Source of the DNA: Anaerolineaceae bacterium UBA6801
Lineage (GTDB): Bacteria > Chloroflexota > Anaerolineae > Anaerolineales > Anaerolineaceae
Length of the DNA: 20,383 nucleotides
Direction of reading: 5' to 3'
Assembly: GCA_002452315.1 (NCBI GenBank)
Contig: DKFH01000105.1
Coordinates: 1 to 20,383 of the forward strand
In this document: piece by piece, positions 5,836 through 13,351 of the stretch
Layout of the letters: the number at the start of each line of letters is the position of its first letter
Numbering within the stretch: position 1 is the first letter of the stretch
Program-made: the position numbers and the translations under genes
The notes under the pieces: model-generated
The model's input: only the letters and a program-made list of their open reading frames with translations
Databases searched by the model: none
Told to the model about the DNA's origin: nothing

Positions 5836-7551
5836 TCAATCCGCCCGGATCATCAAATCATACAAGGTGGTGGTCTCAAAGGTTGAAAAGATATCCGGAC
5901 CAACGGGTTTAAGCGTAATGACCTCATCCAAAAAGGTCATCGTCGGTTTGCGCTCCAAGGTTCCGCCCTCCGTGGATATATAAATAGCCAGGCGTTGATC
6001 ATAATCGCCAAAGGCCACCAGGTGGGCAAAGCTGTTCGTCCCGTCAATGGTGAAGTATCCCGGCACCCTGACGATGTTCTCTTCCCAAAACTTGGCCAAC
6101 CGGTAAACTGCAGGGACCCGCTCCCAATCCTCCGGGAAGACATAGAACCGTTCCAGCATGCGTGGTAGAACCCAGGTGTTGGCATCAATGTAAAGCACGT
6201 CCTCCATGCCAGAAGGCTCTACCAGGATGGCTGTGCCATCCACCGCATCAGAGACCAGGGGAATCAGCGCCTGCCAGAAGCTCTTTTGCAGGTCCCAGGC
6301 GCGTACATATGCCTTTTGGATCACAAACCCAAAGGCAAAATTCATCCCCAAAACCAGGCTGATCAAGCCCAGTAGCGCCACCCGCCACCCCTGGCCCTTG
6401 AGAGCCCTTAGCACCATCGTCGCCACGCAGGCACCCACCAGGGCTGCGCCGACCACACCTGCAAAATGGACGCGCGTCTCCCGCCCGCTGATGGCATAGG
6501 GGCGCAAGATGATCGTGAGGGGGTAGGCAAAGACCACCATGATCAATCCGGCCAGGAGAAGCCGTAATTCACGCTTGAATTCGGGCGAAAGGCGCTCCCA
6601 CCAGCCCTTTTTAAGCGGGAAAATCTTTACAGCTGGCAATTTTTCTTTTCTGAAGGCATACATCAGCATGGCAAACATGGCCCCGGCAGAAAGAAGTGCC
6701 ATGATCGCCAAAAATGGCGTCAGCGCCCTCAACACCAGCACTGGCCTGAGGAAATAAATACCCAGGCTGACGGCAGGGCCGATGGCCATATGCTTGATCG
6801 GCGTTATGATCATATCCTGAAGGCTCAATGCGGCCACCCGCGTATCCCCCGCCAGCTGGCGGATAAAATAAATGCCCACAAAGATGATCCCCATCAGGAT
6901 GGCGTTCACCAGCAATTTCTTCCACAGGGGTTTTCCCGTCTCTTCCCGCAGTAACGGCGCCGCTAAAAACAGCCAGAATGGTGTTTCATAGTTGATTAAC
7001 ACCAGCAGTAAGAAGAGGTAAGCAAGCCAGCGAGCTTTAGTGTCCCTGAGGTACAGGTGCATGGCAATCAGCAAAAAAGTCAACGCGGGCTGCAAGCCCA
7101 ACGCGTTGAATAAAAACGCCTGGTTAGTATCCGCAGAAAACAGCACATACACCAAACCCCCAATCACGCTGAAGAAAAATGACTCATTCAGCTTGCGCAA
7201 CAGGAGCACAAACAAGACGATGTTGACCAGCCAGATCAAGTAGGCGATCACATATATCCCCTGCAAGCCGCCCAGGTGCCAGCCTAGGTAGCTAAACAGG
7301 ATCACCCACGACCACATCAGTGGGCGCCCCTGGTGACTCATGGTGGTAAGCTGGGCGGAAACATCGCGCATCATCTCGCTGAAACTAGCATCAATCGCAC
7401 CGGGTATGTAGGTCAGGTCATCTTCGTATAGACCAAACCCAGAACTCAACCAAAACCGTGCAGACCAGGCTAAAAAGGCCAAAATGATCAACAGCAGGGC
7501 CAGTTTTAGACAGGGTCGCTTTTCAATCAAGGAAGAAAAGTTAACAGTCAT
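5836..7551 (-). CDS. Polytopic membrane protein, probable GT-C-fold glycosyltransferase
   Basis: The 571-aa protein has about ten hydrophobic segments. The first spans roughly residues 17-36, followed by a short extracytoplasmic loop with E43-D44-D45 (LYEDDLTY). An acidic pair in the first large loop is typical of GT-C enzymes that use polyprenyl-phosphate sugars. The last 150 residues or so are mostly hydrophilic and probably lie outside the membrane. The ATG is preceded by GGAG at five bases. The likely job is adding a sugar outside the membrane from a lipid-linked donor. It could instead be a polymerase-like or uncharacterised glycan membrane protein, because overall family assignment rests only on topology and the acidic loop motif. 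Confidence 0.65.
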   Translation of the reverse strand: MTVNFSSLIEKRPCLKLALLLIILAFLAWSARFWLSSGFGLYEDDLTYIPGAIDASFSEMMRDVSAQLTTMSHQGRPLMWSWVILFSYLGWHLGGLQGIYVIAYLIWLVNIVLFVLLLRKLNESFFFSVIGGLVYVLFSADTNQAFLFNALGLQPALTFLLIAMHLYLRDTKARWLAYLFLLLVLINYETPFWLFLAAPLLREETGKPLWKKLLVNAILMGIIFVGIYFIRQLAGDTRVAALSLQDMIITPIKHMAIGPAVSLGIYFLRPVLVLRALTPFLAIMALLSAGAMFAMLMYAFRKEKLPAVKIFPLKKGWWERLSPEFKRELRLLLAGLIMVVFAYPLTIILRPYAISGRETRVHFAGVVGAALVGACVATMVLRALKGQGWRVALLGLISLVLGMNFAFGFVIQKAYVRAWDLQKSFWQALIPLVSDAVDGTAILVEPSGMEDVLYIDANTWVLPRMLERFYVFPEDWERVPAVYRLAKFWEENIVRVPGYFTIDGTNSFAHLVAFGDYDQRLAIYISTEGGTLERKPTMTFLDEVITLKPVGPDIFSTFETTTLYDLMIRAD

Positions 7552-7568
7552 GTCGTCTCCACCACCTG

Positions 7569-8342
7569 CTAATCAAAACGAGCGTCCGTGTCCCGGTAAT
7601 CCTTATGGACCACACCAGTATTAAGCGCCATCCAATCAGGGCGCTGTTCCAATAACGTAATCATATCACTTAATGAGAACTCATCTGTGCCCTCAAAATG
7701 GTCAAAGATGCGGCGGATCAAAGCCAAATCCTCTGGTGTATCCACCGTCAAGCGGTAACCGCTCAGGTCGGGGTCATGATCCACCAGCGAGACCTTAAAA
7801 CGCCCTTCCTGGGCATAAAAATAGGGCATCACATGTTCGCGCTCGTGTTTGCCCTCAGCTTCACGCCAGGCGCAGGCCAGGTTTTCAAAGCTCACCACCT
7901 CTGTATCCATGCCAATCGGCGTGGTGCGCGTCCAAGGTGGCGGCAGGCGGTTGGCAGCAAAATCCACCCCGGAGGCAAAATAAGCCCGCACCGTCCGGTC
8001 AATCTCCTGCGGGTCGATCACAGGGCAATCGCCCGTCAGGCGCACAATTGTCTCAGCATTGAACAACAACGCCGCCTGGTAATACCGATCAAGGACATCG
8101 TGGGGATGACCTCGAAAACAGGGGACGCCATGCGCTTGGCATACATCGGCTATTTGGTCATCTTCCGGGTCAACCGTCGTGGCTACCACCACTTGGCCCA
8201 GGGTTTGCGCCCGCCGAACACGAATCACCTCCCGGATGATGAGCGGTTCTCCGCTGATATCCGCCAGGACCTTACCGGGCAGGCGGCTGGAGCCCATCCG
8301 GGCCTGGATAATTGCTAGGACTGAAGGATCTCTGACTGGCAC
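7569..8342 (-). CDS. spsF: SpsF-type cytidylyltransferase (CMP-KDO synthetase-like)
   Basis: The 257-aa protein carries the nucleotidyltransferase signature IIQARMGSSRLPGKVL (11-26), then RLTGDCPVID (101-110) with the metal-binding aspartate, and YRLTVDTPEDL (196-206), all typical of the SpsF group named from Bacillus spore-coat polysaccharide genes. It should couple CTP to a sugar acid or sugar phosphate. The start is GTG; GAGG lies ten bases upstream, overlapping the stop region of the lipoprotein gene 12 nt before. It is the second cytidylyltransferase-type gene here beside neuA, so it either activates a different sugar or has a related but distinct role. Some SpsF-like proteins occur in pseudaminate loci. 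Confidence 0.85.
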   Translation of the reverse strand: MPVRDPSVLAIIQARMGSSRLPGKVLADISGEPLIIREVIRVRRAQTLGQVVVATTVDPEDDQIADVCQAHGVPCFRGHPHDVLDRYYQAALLFNAETIVRLTGDCPVIDPQEIDRTVRAYFASGVDFAANRLPPPWTRTTPIGMDTEVVSFENLACAWREAEGKHEREHVMPYFYAQEGRFKVSLVDHDPDLSGYRLTVDTPEDLALIRRIFDHFEGTDEFSLSDMITLLEQRPDWMALNTGVVHKDYRDTDARFD

Positions 8343-8354
8343 CGTGCTAAAACC

Positions 8355-9011
8355 TCACTCCAAGTCTTCAATGCGTAACGACGCCACAATGGCATCGTAG
8401 GTGGGCAACTGGGCATTAACTTCCTGGCGGTCGGCGTTAAACCCAATCAGGTATAAAACGCCCGAGTCTTTGAAGATATACACCGCCTGGGTCAGTTCCA
8501 TCCCGCCTTCGCGGGCGACGGTGATCCAGCGTAACGTATCGCGGCCGGCGATCGTCAGCCGTTGCTCCTGGAGGATCTCAACATCGTTGCCCAATAGAGG
8601 GCCGGCAATGGTTGGCAGGAGCCCTAAAGGCATAGCCGTATAGGTCTCATTTTTAATGACCACAAAGCTGGTCGGGATCTGTGCAGCGCTCCCCGTATCG
8701 TATCCCCACAGGAGCACATCTGTCTGGGCGCTGCTGGCCAGTCCCTCCAGGTCAACCTCCACGGGTAAATCCACGCCACCCATGCCGCTGATCAGGGCTG
8801 ATAGTTCCGAGCCAGATTGTCCCGGCACATAGGAATCAGGCACCAACAGGCTGATGAGGTCACCGTCAGAAACCCGGGTTTCCAACCGAAAACCTTCAGA
8901 AGATTCAACCACTCCGGGAACCTCCGCAGCCGGATTCTGATAAGGCAAGTTGCAGGCCAGCCCGGCCAGCAACAATGTTAATATCACCAGATATAACGTA
9001 TATTTTTTCAT
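8355..9011 (-). CDS. Predicted lipoprotein of unknown function, possibly PsbP/DcrB-like
   Basis: The 218-aa protein starts MKKYTLYLVILTLLLAG followed by LAC, a lipoprotein signal peptide with Cys20 as the lipidated residue. The -3 residue is glycine rather than leucine, so the lipobox is a variant. The mature part is acidic, with no membrane segment. Its end (an amphipathic strand, VLYLIGFNADRQ, then a helix ending in SLRIEDLE) recalls small PsbP/DcrB-like domains that judge stress or bind ligands on the cell surface, but this is only a resemblance. It has no glycan-enzyme motif. It stands after the 115-bp gap with a weak promoter and is 12 nt upstream of spsF. It could be a surface factor for export or attachment of the polymer, or an unrelated passenger. 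Confidence 0.8.
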   Translation of the reverse strand: MKKYTLYLVILTLLLAGLACNLPYQNPAAEVPGVVESSEGFRLETRVSDGDLISLLVPDSYVPGQSGSELSALISGMGGVDLPVEVDLEGLASSAQTDVLLWGYDTGSAAQIPTSFVVIKNETYTAMPLGLLPTIAGPLLGNDVEILQEQRLTIAGRDTLRWITVAREGGMELTQAVYIFKDSGVLYLIGFNADRQEVNAQLPTYDAIVASLRIEDLE

Positions 9012-9072
9012 AGTTTGGTATACCTGTAATCGCTCTTCTGCTATTGAATAAAATACCAGTGCATTCTAACGC

Positions 9073-9101
9073 ATTTAAACCCGTTCGGCTATACATCTCA
9101 A
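9073..9101 (-). promoter_or_regulatory. Candidate promoter upstream of the lipoprotein gene
   Basis: TTGAGA (9101-9096), 17 nt, then TTAAAT (9078-9073) gives nine of twelve consensus matches. Transcription would start near 9066, about 55 nt before the ATG. The 115-bp gap (9012-9126) is otherwise empty: no ORF, no hairpin with T-run. Confidence 0.35.
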
Positions 9102-9126
9102 GGGGATCAGATGGCTGTCTGCGGCC

Positions 9127-10221
9127 CTATGCCAGCGCCATTTGATAGGCAAGCATCAATTTTTGAAAGTTCATATCCCAATTTGCACGCGCTTCAGCCA
9201 AAAACCTGGCCTGTCTACCATAGGCGGCCAAAGCGGGGTCCGATGCCAGCGCGATCAATTGTGCTGCCAAATCATCCACATCACCAACGCTGAACAGCTC
9301 GCCCACCTCACCAGGCCTGACCCATTCCTGGTTACTGGCAATATCCGAAACCAGAACCGGCCGCCCGCAGGCCAGGGCTTCCATCAACGACACAGAAGAC
9401 CCGTCACAATGGGAAGGGCTCACAAACAGGTCACCTGCGCCATAATAAGCAGGTAAATCCTCGCGCGTTACCCACCCCAGGAAGTGCACGGCATTACCCA
9501 CAGGCGCCAGGACCCGGTGGATGCGCTCAGCAAGGGGTCCATCCCCTGCCAGCAGTAAACGCAGGTCTGGGCGGTGTTGAAAGGCCGTCACAAAGGCCTG
9601 CGCCAGGTCATCCACACCATAAGGCGCTGACCAGGACCGGTTACAAAAGACGACAAACTGTCCCTCCCAGCCCAGGTTCTGCCGAATCCGATCACCCGGC
9701 TCAATTGCTGCGTTCGGAGAAAAATGGTTTAAATCAACACCCCAGGGGAAAAGCACCATCCGCTCCAGCGGGAAGCCATAGCTGGCTGCCTCTTCAGCCA
9801 CCGTCTGGCAATCTGCCACCAAAACCGCACTGTTTTCCAGGGCACAGGCGGTGGTGTGCTTCATCCAGGGGCTGCGCCTGGCTGTGCGCAAGAGGTCAAA
9901 GCCCCACGACATGCTCACCAGGGGTGTGAATTCAGCCAATGCAGTCACATAGGCCGGTCCCTGTAGCGGCCCAGCGTGGACCAGGTCGGGACGTATGTCC
10001 GCCAGGATGCCGCGCAATTGCCTGGCGCCCGCCTCCCACCCCGCAGGTCCGCTCCAATCCGGCTGACCTTCTCCCCAACAGAGTTCAGTGATCCCCGCCG
10101 GGGTGTGTGGATCACAGGGGTGCATGCGCAGGCTGTAAACCTGGTGTGAGGTCCCTGCCAGGGCGGTTAAAAACCGCCGGTCATGGGGGCTATCTTGTGC
10201 TGTGAAATAAAGGACTCTCAT
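9127..10221 (-). CDS. GT4-family (GT-B fold) glycosyltransferase
   Basis: The 364-aa protein has the two Rossmann-like domains of GT4 retaining glycosyltransferases: PWGVDLNHF (159-167) at the domain join, AGDGPL (225-230) in the nucleotide domain and the donor-site segment SHCDGSSVSLMEALACG (270-286). The first Glu of the family E-x7-E pair is Asp here (D273, with E281), a substitution seen in some members. The start is the ATG at 10221; the longer frame would begin at TTG one codon earlier. No clear Shine-Dalgarno is visible. It follows neuB by 40 nt. It should transfer a sugar from a nucleotide donor to the lipid-linked chain in the cytosol; it is not possible to say whether it is the nonulosonate transferase (those usually belong to other families). 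Confidence 0.88.
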   Translation of the reverse strand: MRVLYFTAQDSPHDRRFLTALAGTSHQVYSLRMHPCDPHTPAGITELCWGEGQPDWSGPAGWEAGARQLRGILADIRPDLVHAGPLQGPAYVTALAEFTPLVSMSWGFDLLRTARRSPWMKHTTACALENSAVLVADCQTVAEEAASYGFPLERMVLFPWGVDLNHFSPNAAIEPGDRIRQNLGWEGQFVVFCNRSWSAPYGVDDLAQAFVTAFQHRPDLRLLLAGDGPLAERIHRVLAPVGNAVHFLGWVTREDLPAYYGAGDLFVSPSHCDGSSVSLMEALACGRPVLVSDIASNQEWVRPGEVGELFSVGDVDDLAAQLIALASDPALAAYGRQARFLAEARANWDMNFQKLMLAYQMALA

Positions 10222-10261
10222 CAAGTCTGATTTCTGATCCCGTTTTAACCCAGGTACGCTG

Positions 10262-11332
10262 TCAGGAGTCGCCGAACTGGGTCCAGCGTAACGCCTGCCC
10301 TTTAGGGATTCTCACCAGGGCGGTCAGCCCGATCACTGCATCAATTTCAGGGGGCAGGATCGCCCCTGGCGTGGCCGGCCGGAGAACATCGATCATCTCG
10401 CGGGTGATCACCTCGCCTGGCTCAATCTCACGGGCTGCCCGCAGGCAACGCCGCTGAATAATGACCGTCTCCTGTTCATTGGCCGCTACAAACTTATCCC
10501 CTGAGCCCAGCGCTCGCTCCAGCTGACGGGTGGCGTTCACCATCGCCGTCCAGGATTCCGGGTTCATCGCAAAGGGATGATCCGGGCCTACGCGAGCATT
10601 ATCATCGGTGAAGTGTTTTTCAACCACCCGTGCCCCCAAAGCGACCGCACCCAGCACCGTCGCATGGCCGTGGGTATGGTCCGAGAGACCTAAAACAACC
10701 TCCGGGAACATGTTCCTGTAGGTCTTCAGGACATTCAGGTGAATATTGTCAAAATTGCCATCCACCGCGGTGTAATTGGTGTTGCATTGCATCAATACCA
10801 ATTGCGGATTGATGTTCAGGATGGCATGCACCGCCCGTTGAACATCGCCGATATCCGAGGCGCCGGTTGCCAGCAGCACTGGTTTGCCCTTGCTGGCGAT
10901 CCGCTCCACCGCCTCGATCCAGTTGATATCGCCTGAACCAATTTTATAGGCCGGGACATAATCATCCAGCATATCAATGGCCTCAAAATCATAAGGTGAA
11001 GAAAAATAATCTATCCCCACTTCTTCGCAGGTTGCTTTCAGAATCGGGGTCCACTCAAAGGGAATCGATGCATCTGCATACACCTCTGAGACGGATTTTT
11101 GCCACTTGGCCTGGTGTGAAACCTGGGCATTCATATGGGTAAAGCCATAATCCGAGACGATCTTTGGTGCCTGGAAATTCTGGAACTTCGCGGCATCCGC
11201 GCCGGCTTCCTTCGCCAGGCGGATTAATAGCTTGGCCCGTTCCAGGCTGCCGTCGTGGTTGGCAGCAATGTCGGCAATAAAATAAGTCGGGTGGTCATCG
11301 CCAATCAAGTGGTTTCCAATTTCAAGTTCCAT
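10262..11332 (-). CDS. neuB: N-acetylneuraminate-like (nonulosonate) synthase, NeuB family
   Basis: The 356-aa protein condenses phosphoenolpyruvate with a six-carbon amino sugar or hexose to make a nine-carbon acid. A TIM-barrel NeuB domain fills about residues 15-285; the SAF (antifreeze-like) domain with EIEPGEVITREMI ends the protein at 294-356. H219 (SDHT) and H240 (EKHF) are 21 residues apart, as are the metal-binding His215 and His236 of Neisseria NeuB. GPDHPFAMNP (249-258) is also conserved. The common EIG/A-x-N-H is DIAANHDG here (21-28), so Glu is replaced by Asp. GAGG seven bases upstream selects the ATG at 11332; the adjacent ATG at 11335 is possible, the GTG at 11350 is not. The exact product (Neu, Leg, Pse or KDN type) is not fixed by the sequence. 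Confidence 0.94.
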   Translation of the reverse strand: MELEIGNHLIGDDHPTYFIADIAANHDGSLERAKLLIRLAKEAGADAAKFQNFQAPKIVSDYGFTHMNAQVSHQAKWQKSVSEVYADASIPFEWTPILKATCEEVGIDYFSSPYDFEAIDMLDDYVPAYKIGSGDINWIEAVERIASKGKPVLLATGASDIGDVQRAVHAILNINPQLVLMQCNTNYTAVDGNFDNIHLNVLKTYRNMFPEVVLGLSDHTHGHATVLGAVALGARVVEKHFTDDNARVGPDHPFAMNPESWTAMVNATRQLERALGSGDKFVAANEQETVIIQRRCLRAAREIEPGEVITREMIDVLRPATPGAILPPEIDAVIGLTALVRIPKGQALRWTQFGDS

Positions 11333-11339
11333 CATAGCA

Positions 11340-11343
11340 CCTC
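11340..11343 (-). promoter_or_regulatory. Ribosome-binding site deciding the neuB start
   Basis: GAGG, within AGAGAGGTG, lies seven bases before the ATG at 11332 and four before the ATG at 11335. It lies inside the longer frame that begins at GTG 11350, which therefore is not the start. Confidence 0.55.
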
Positions 11344-11368
11344 TCTTCACTACGCTAATTTTGCGTGC

Positions 11369-12289
11369 TCATTCCATCGCAAAAGCATGTAACCGTTGAG
11401 GATACGCTTCCTGCCAGCGCTGATAAAACCGCTCGATGCCCTCGTCCACCGTGGGCAGGGCATGACCGAGGGCCGCTTCAACCTTATCCGGTTTTAAAAC
11501 CAGGTTCAAAGCCCTTGGCGCGCCCCGTTTCACCGTGTGCATACGGATGGGCTCGATCAACCCCGGGTCAAACCCAAAACGTTGTGCGATGCGTACACCA
11601 AAATCATACTTGCTCAGGTGTTCAGGGCTGACCACATGATAAAGCCCCCCAAGTCCGGCGTTTAGCATCTCCAGTAAGATCTCGGCCAGGTCTTCGGTGT
11701 AGAGCGGGCAGAACAGGGTGTCGTTAAAACCTTTTACCGGGCGGCCATCTTTGAGGTTATTGAAGAAAAACTCAGCCAAAGAGCGGTTCCCCGGCATACT
11801 CCACCCAAAGAACACCACCCGGGCGATGATCGCCTCGGGATGCTGTTCACGCACAGCCTGTTCGCCCTCCAGCTTGGTCCTGGCATACACGCTCAACGGG
11901 TTGGTCGGGGCGCCCTCATCATAGCCGCCCGTAACGCCATCAAATACGGCATCCGTTGAGATGTGCACCAGTGGAATTCCCCAGCGCGCAGCCGCGGCAG
12001 CCAACTCTCCGGCCGCGTCCCGGTTCAGTTGCCGGGCCAAATCGGGTTGTTGTTCAGCGAGATTTAAATCCGCAATGGCGGCACAATGGATGATCGCCTC
12101 CGGCCTGGTCTGCGCGATCACGCCCAGAGCGGTTTCCATCTCTAGCAGATTCACTTGGCACAGGTCAAAAGGCACCCCCTGCAGGCCGCGGGTGTGGGAT
12201 AGCCCGGTGACCTGGTGTCCCTGAGCGGCCGCCACCAGGCCCAGGTTCAAGCCCAGCAGCCCACTGACGCCTGTCACCAGTAAGCGCAT
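11369..12289 (-). CDS. RmlD-like NAD(P)-dependent sugar-nucleotide reductase
   Basis: This 306-aa extended SDR belongs to the dTDP-4-dehydrorhamnose reductase (RmlD) superfamily. It shows GVSGLLG (7-13), STDAVFDG (111-118) where RmlD has STDYVFDG, and the catalytic Y135-x-x-x-K139 (YARTK). RmlA, RmlB and RmlC are not in the window. It starts one base after the pseB stop (TAA-C-ATG), so the two probably act in one pathway, with this enzyme reducing the 4-keto product of PseB. The longer frame beginning at 12328 overlaps the pseB end by 38 nt and would put 13 basic residues before the first strand; it is rejected. AGGGG nine bases upstream supports the chosen ATG. A rhamnose-type substrate remains possible. 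Confidence 0.85.
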   Translation of the reverse strand: MRLLVTGVSGLLGLNLGLVAAAQGHQVTGLSHTRGLQGVPFDLCQVNLLEMETALGVIAQTRPEAIIHCAAIADLNLAEQQPDLARQLNRDAAGELAAAAARWGIPLVHISTDAVFDGVTGGYDEGAPTNPLSVYARTKLEGEQAVREQHPEAIIARVVFFGWSMPGNRSLAEFFFNNLKDGRPVKGFNDTLFCPLYTEDLAEILLEMLNAGLGGLYHVVSPEHLSKYDFGVRIAQRFGFDPGLIEPIRMHTVKRGAPRALNLVLKPDKVEAALGHALPTVDEGIERFYQRWQEAYPQRLHAFAME

Positions 12290-12290
12290 C

Positions 12291-13295
12291 TTACCCCGCC
12301 CCTTTTTCCAGATGGGTTTCGATGCCATTCACCATGGCCTGAATATCCGCCACAGTCAGCCACTCGGTGTTGTTGTCGCTGGCATAATGATACCCTTCCG
12401 GCAATATGCTGCCTTTTTCAGACCAATCATAACCAAACCACAAGGCAGCCTGAGGTTGAACCACATACATATCCGCCAGCTCAACGGTGGAGCGCGCTTC
12501 ATCCTCAGAGATCAGCACTTCATGCAGTTTCTCACCCGGCCGGATGCCGATGATGCGCATCGTGGCCTCGGGCGCAATTGCCTTGGCCAGGTCGATCATC
12601 TTCATGCTGGGAATTTTGGGCACAAACACCTCGCCGCCCTGCATTTGCTCAATGCAGCGAATTACAAACCGCACGCCCTGTTCCAGTGAGATCCAAAACC
12701 GGGTCATGCGCTCATCGGTGATGGTAACCTCGCCTGTCTCGCGCTGCTGCAGGAACAGCGGCACCACACTGCCGCGCGAACCGACCACATTGCCGTAGCG
12801 CACACAGCTGAAGCGTGTGGTCAATCCGCCCGCATAGGCATTGCTCTGGATCATCAGTTTTTCTGCCGCCAGCTTGGTGGCCCCATACAGGTTGACCGGG
12901 TTGACCGCTTTATCCGTGCTGAGCGCCAAAACTTTTTCAACCCCGGCATCAATGGCCGCATCGACCACATTGCTGCTACCCAAAATATTGGTCTTGACCG
13001 CCTCCATCGGGTTATATTCGCAAGCCGGCACCTGCTTGAGGGCGGCCGCATGAACCACCAGGTTAACCCCATTAAAGGCACGCCGCAACCTGTCCAGGTC
13101 GCGCACATCACCGATGAAATAGCGCAGGTTAGGGTGATTGAAACCGGCCGTGCGCATTTCGTGCTGTTTGAGTTCGTCCCTGCTGTAAATGATCAGGCGC
13201 GCGGGGTGATACTCGTTCAGCATCACCTCAACAAACTTCTTACCAAAGGACCCGGTCCCGCCGGTCACCAGAATATGTTTATTGGTCCAATCCAT
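12291..13295 (-). CDS. pseB: UDP-GlcNAc 4,6-dehydratase (inverting), PseB/FlaA1 family
   Basis: At 334 aa the length matches Helicobacter FlaA1/PseB. The NADP site is TGGTGSFG (11-18). SRDELKQ (38-44), the catalytic TDKA with D128 and K129, Y137-x-x-x-K141 and RYGNVVGSRGSVVPLF are all typical of the inverting group, as is the end ASDNNTEWL. The enzyme makes UDP-2-acetamido-2,6-dideoxy-beta-L-arabino-hexos-4-ulose from UDP-GlcNAc. ATG follows a strong AGGAGA by five bases. In pseudaminate loci an aminotransferase (PseC) follows; here an RmlD-like reductase does, which argues for a UDP-6-deoxy-L-sugar branch instead. It may also have its own promoter (13324-13351). Confidence 0.94.
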   Translation of the reverse strand: MDWTNKHILVTGGTGSFGKKFVEVMLNEYHPARLIIYSRDELKQHEMRTAGFNHPNLRYFIGDVRDLDRLRRAFNGVNLVVHAAALKQVPACEYNPMEAVKTNILGSSNVVDAAIDAGVEKVLALSTDKAVNPVNLYGATKLAAEKLMIQSNAYAGGLTTRFSCVRYGNVVGSRGSVVPLFLQQRETGEVTITDERMTRFWISLEQGVRFVIRCIEQMQGGEVFVPKIPSMKMIDLAKAIAPEATMRIIGIRPGEKLHEVLISEDEARSTVELADMYVVQPQAALWFGYDWSEKGSILPEGYHYASDNNTEWLTVADIQAMVNGIETHLEKGAG

Positions 13296-13323
13296 CAGGT
13301 TCTCCTGGAATTATGGTTAAAAA

Positions 13324-13351
13324 ATTATACTTTAGATGCGGTTTCAGCCAA
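13324..13351 (-). promoter_or_regulatory. Candidate internal promoter upstream of pseB
   Basis: TTGGCT (13351-13346), a 16-nt spacer and TATAAT (13329-13324) match ten of twelve consensus bases. The -10 overlaps the stop codon of the upstream methyltransferase. A start near 13317 leaves a leader of about 22 nt carrying the AGGAGA ribosome site of pseB. Confidence 0.45.

Noticed and set aside
5813..5839. Promoter before the zinc-knuckle methyltransferase (TATAAT at 5818-5813)
   Set aside because: The best -35, TTGAGC, is at only 15 bases, and the AT-rich palindrome gives TATAAT on both strands; evidence is too weak to annotate.
7698..8318. 206-aa open frame on the plus strand
   Set aside because: It mirrors the spsF gene in antisense; spsF has full catalytic motifs and explains the region.
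9012..9126. Terminator after the GT4 gene
   Set aside because: No GC-rich hairpin with a T-tract was found on the minus strand; only the weak promoter was kept.
11333..11350. Upstream GTG and first ATG of neuB as starts
   Set aside because: The GTG lies before the GAGG site, and the ATG at 11335 has a spacer of only four bases; 11332 fits better, though 11335 is not excluded.
12290..12328. Longer start for the RmlD-like gene
   Set aside because: It would overlap pseB by 38 nt and add 13 basic residues before the Rossmann strand, while the ATG one base after the pseB stop fits the family.
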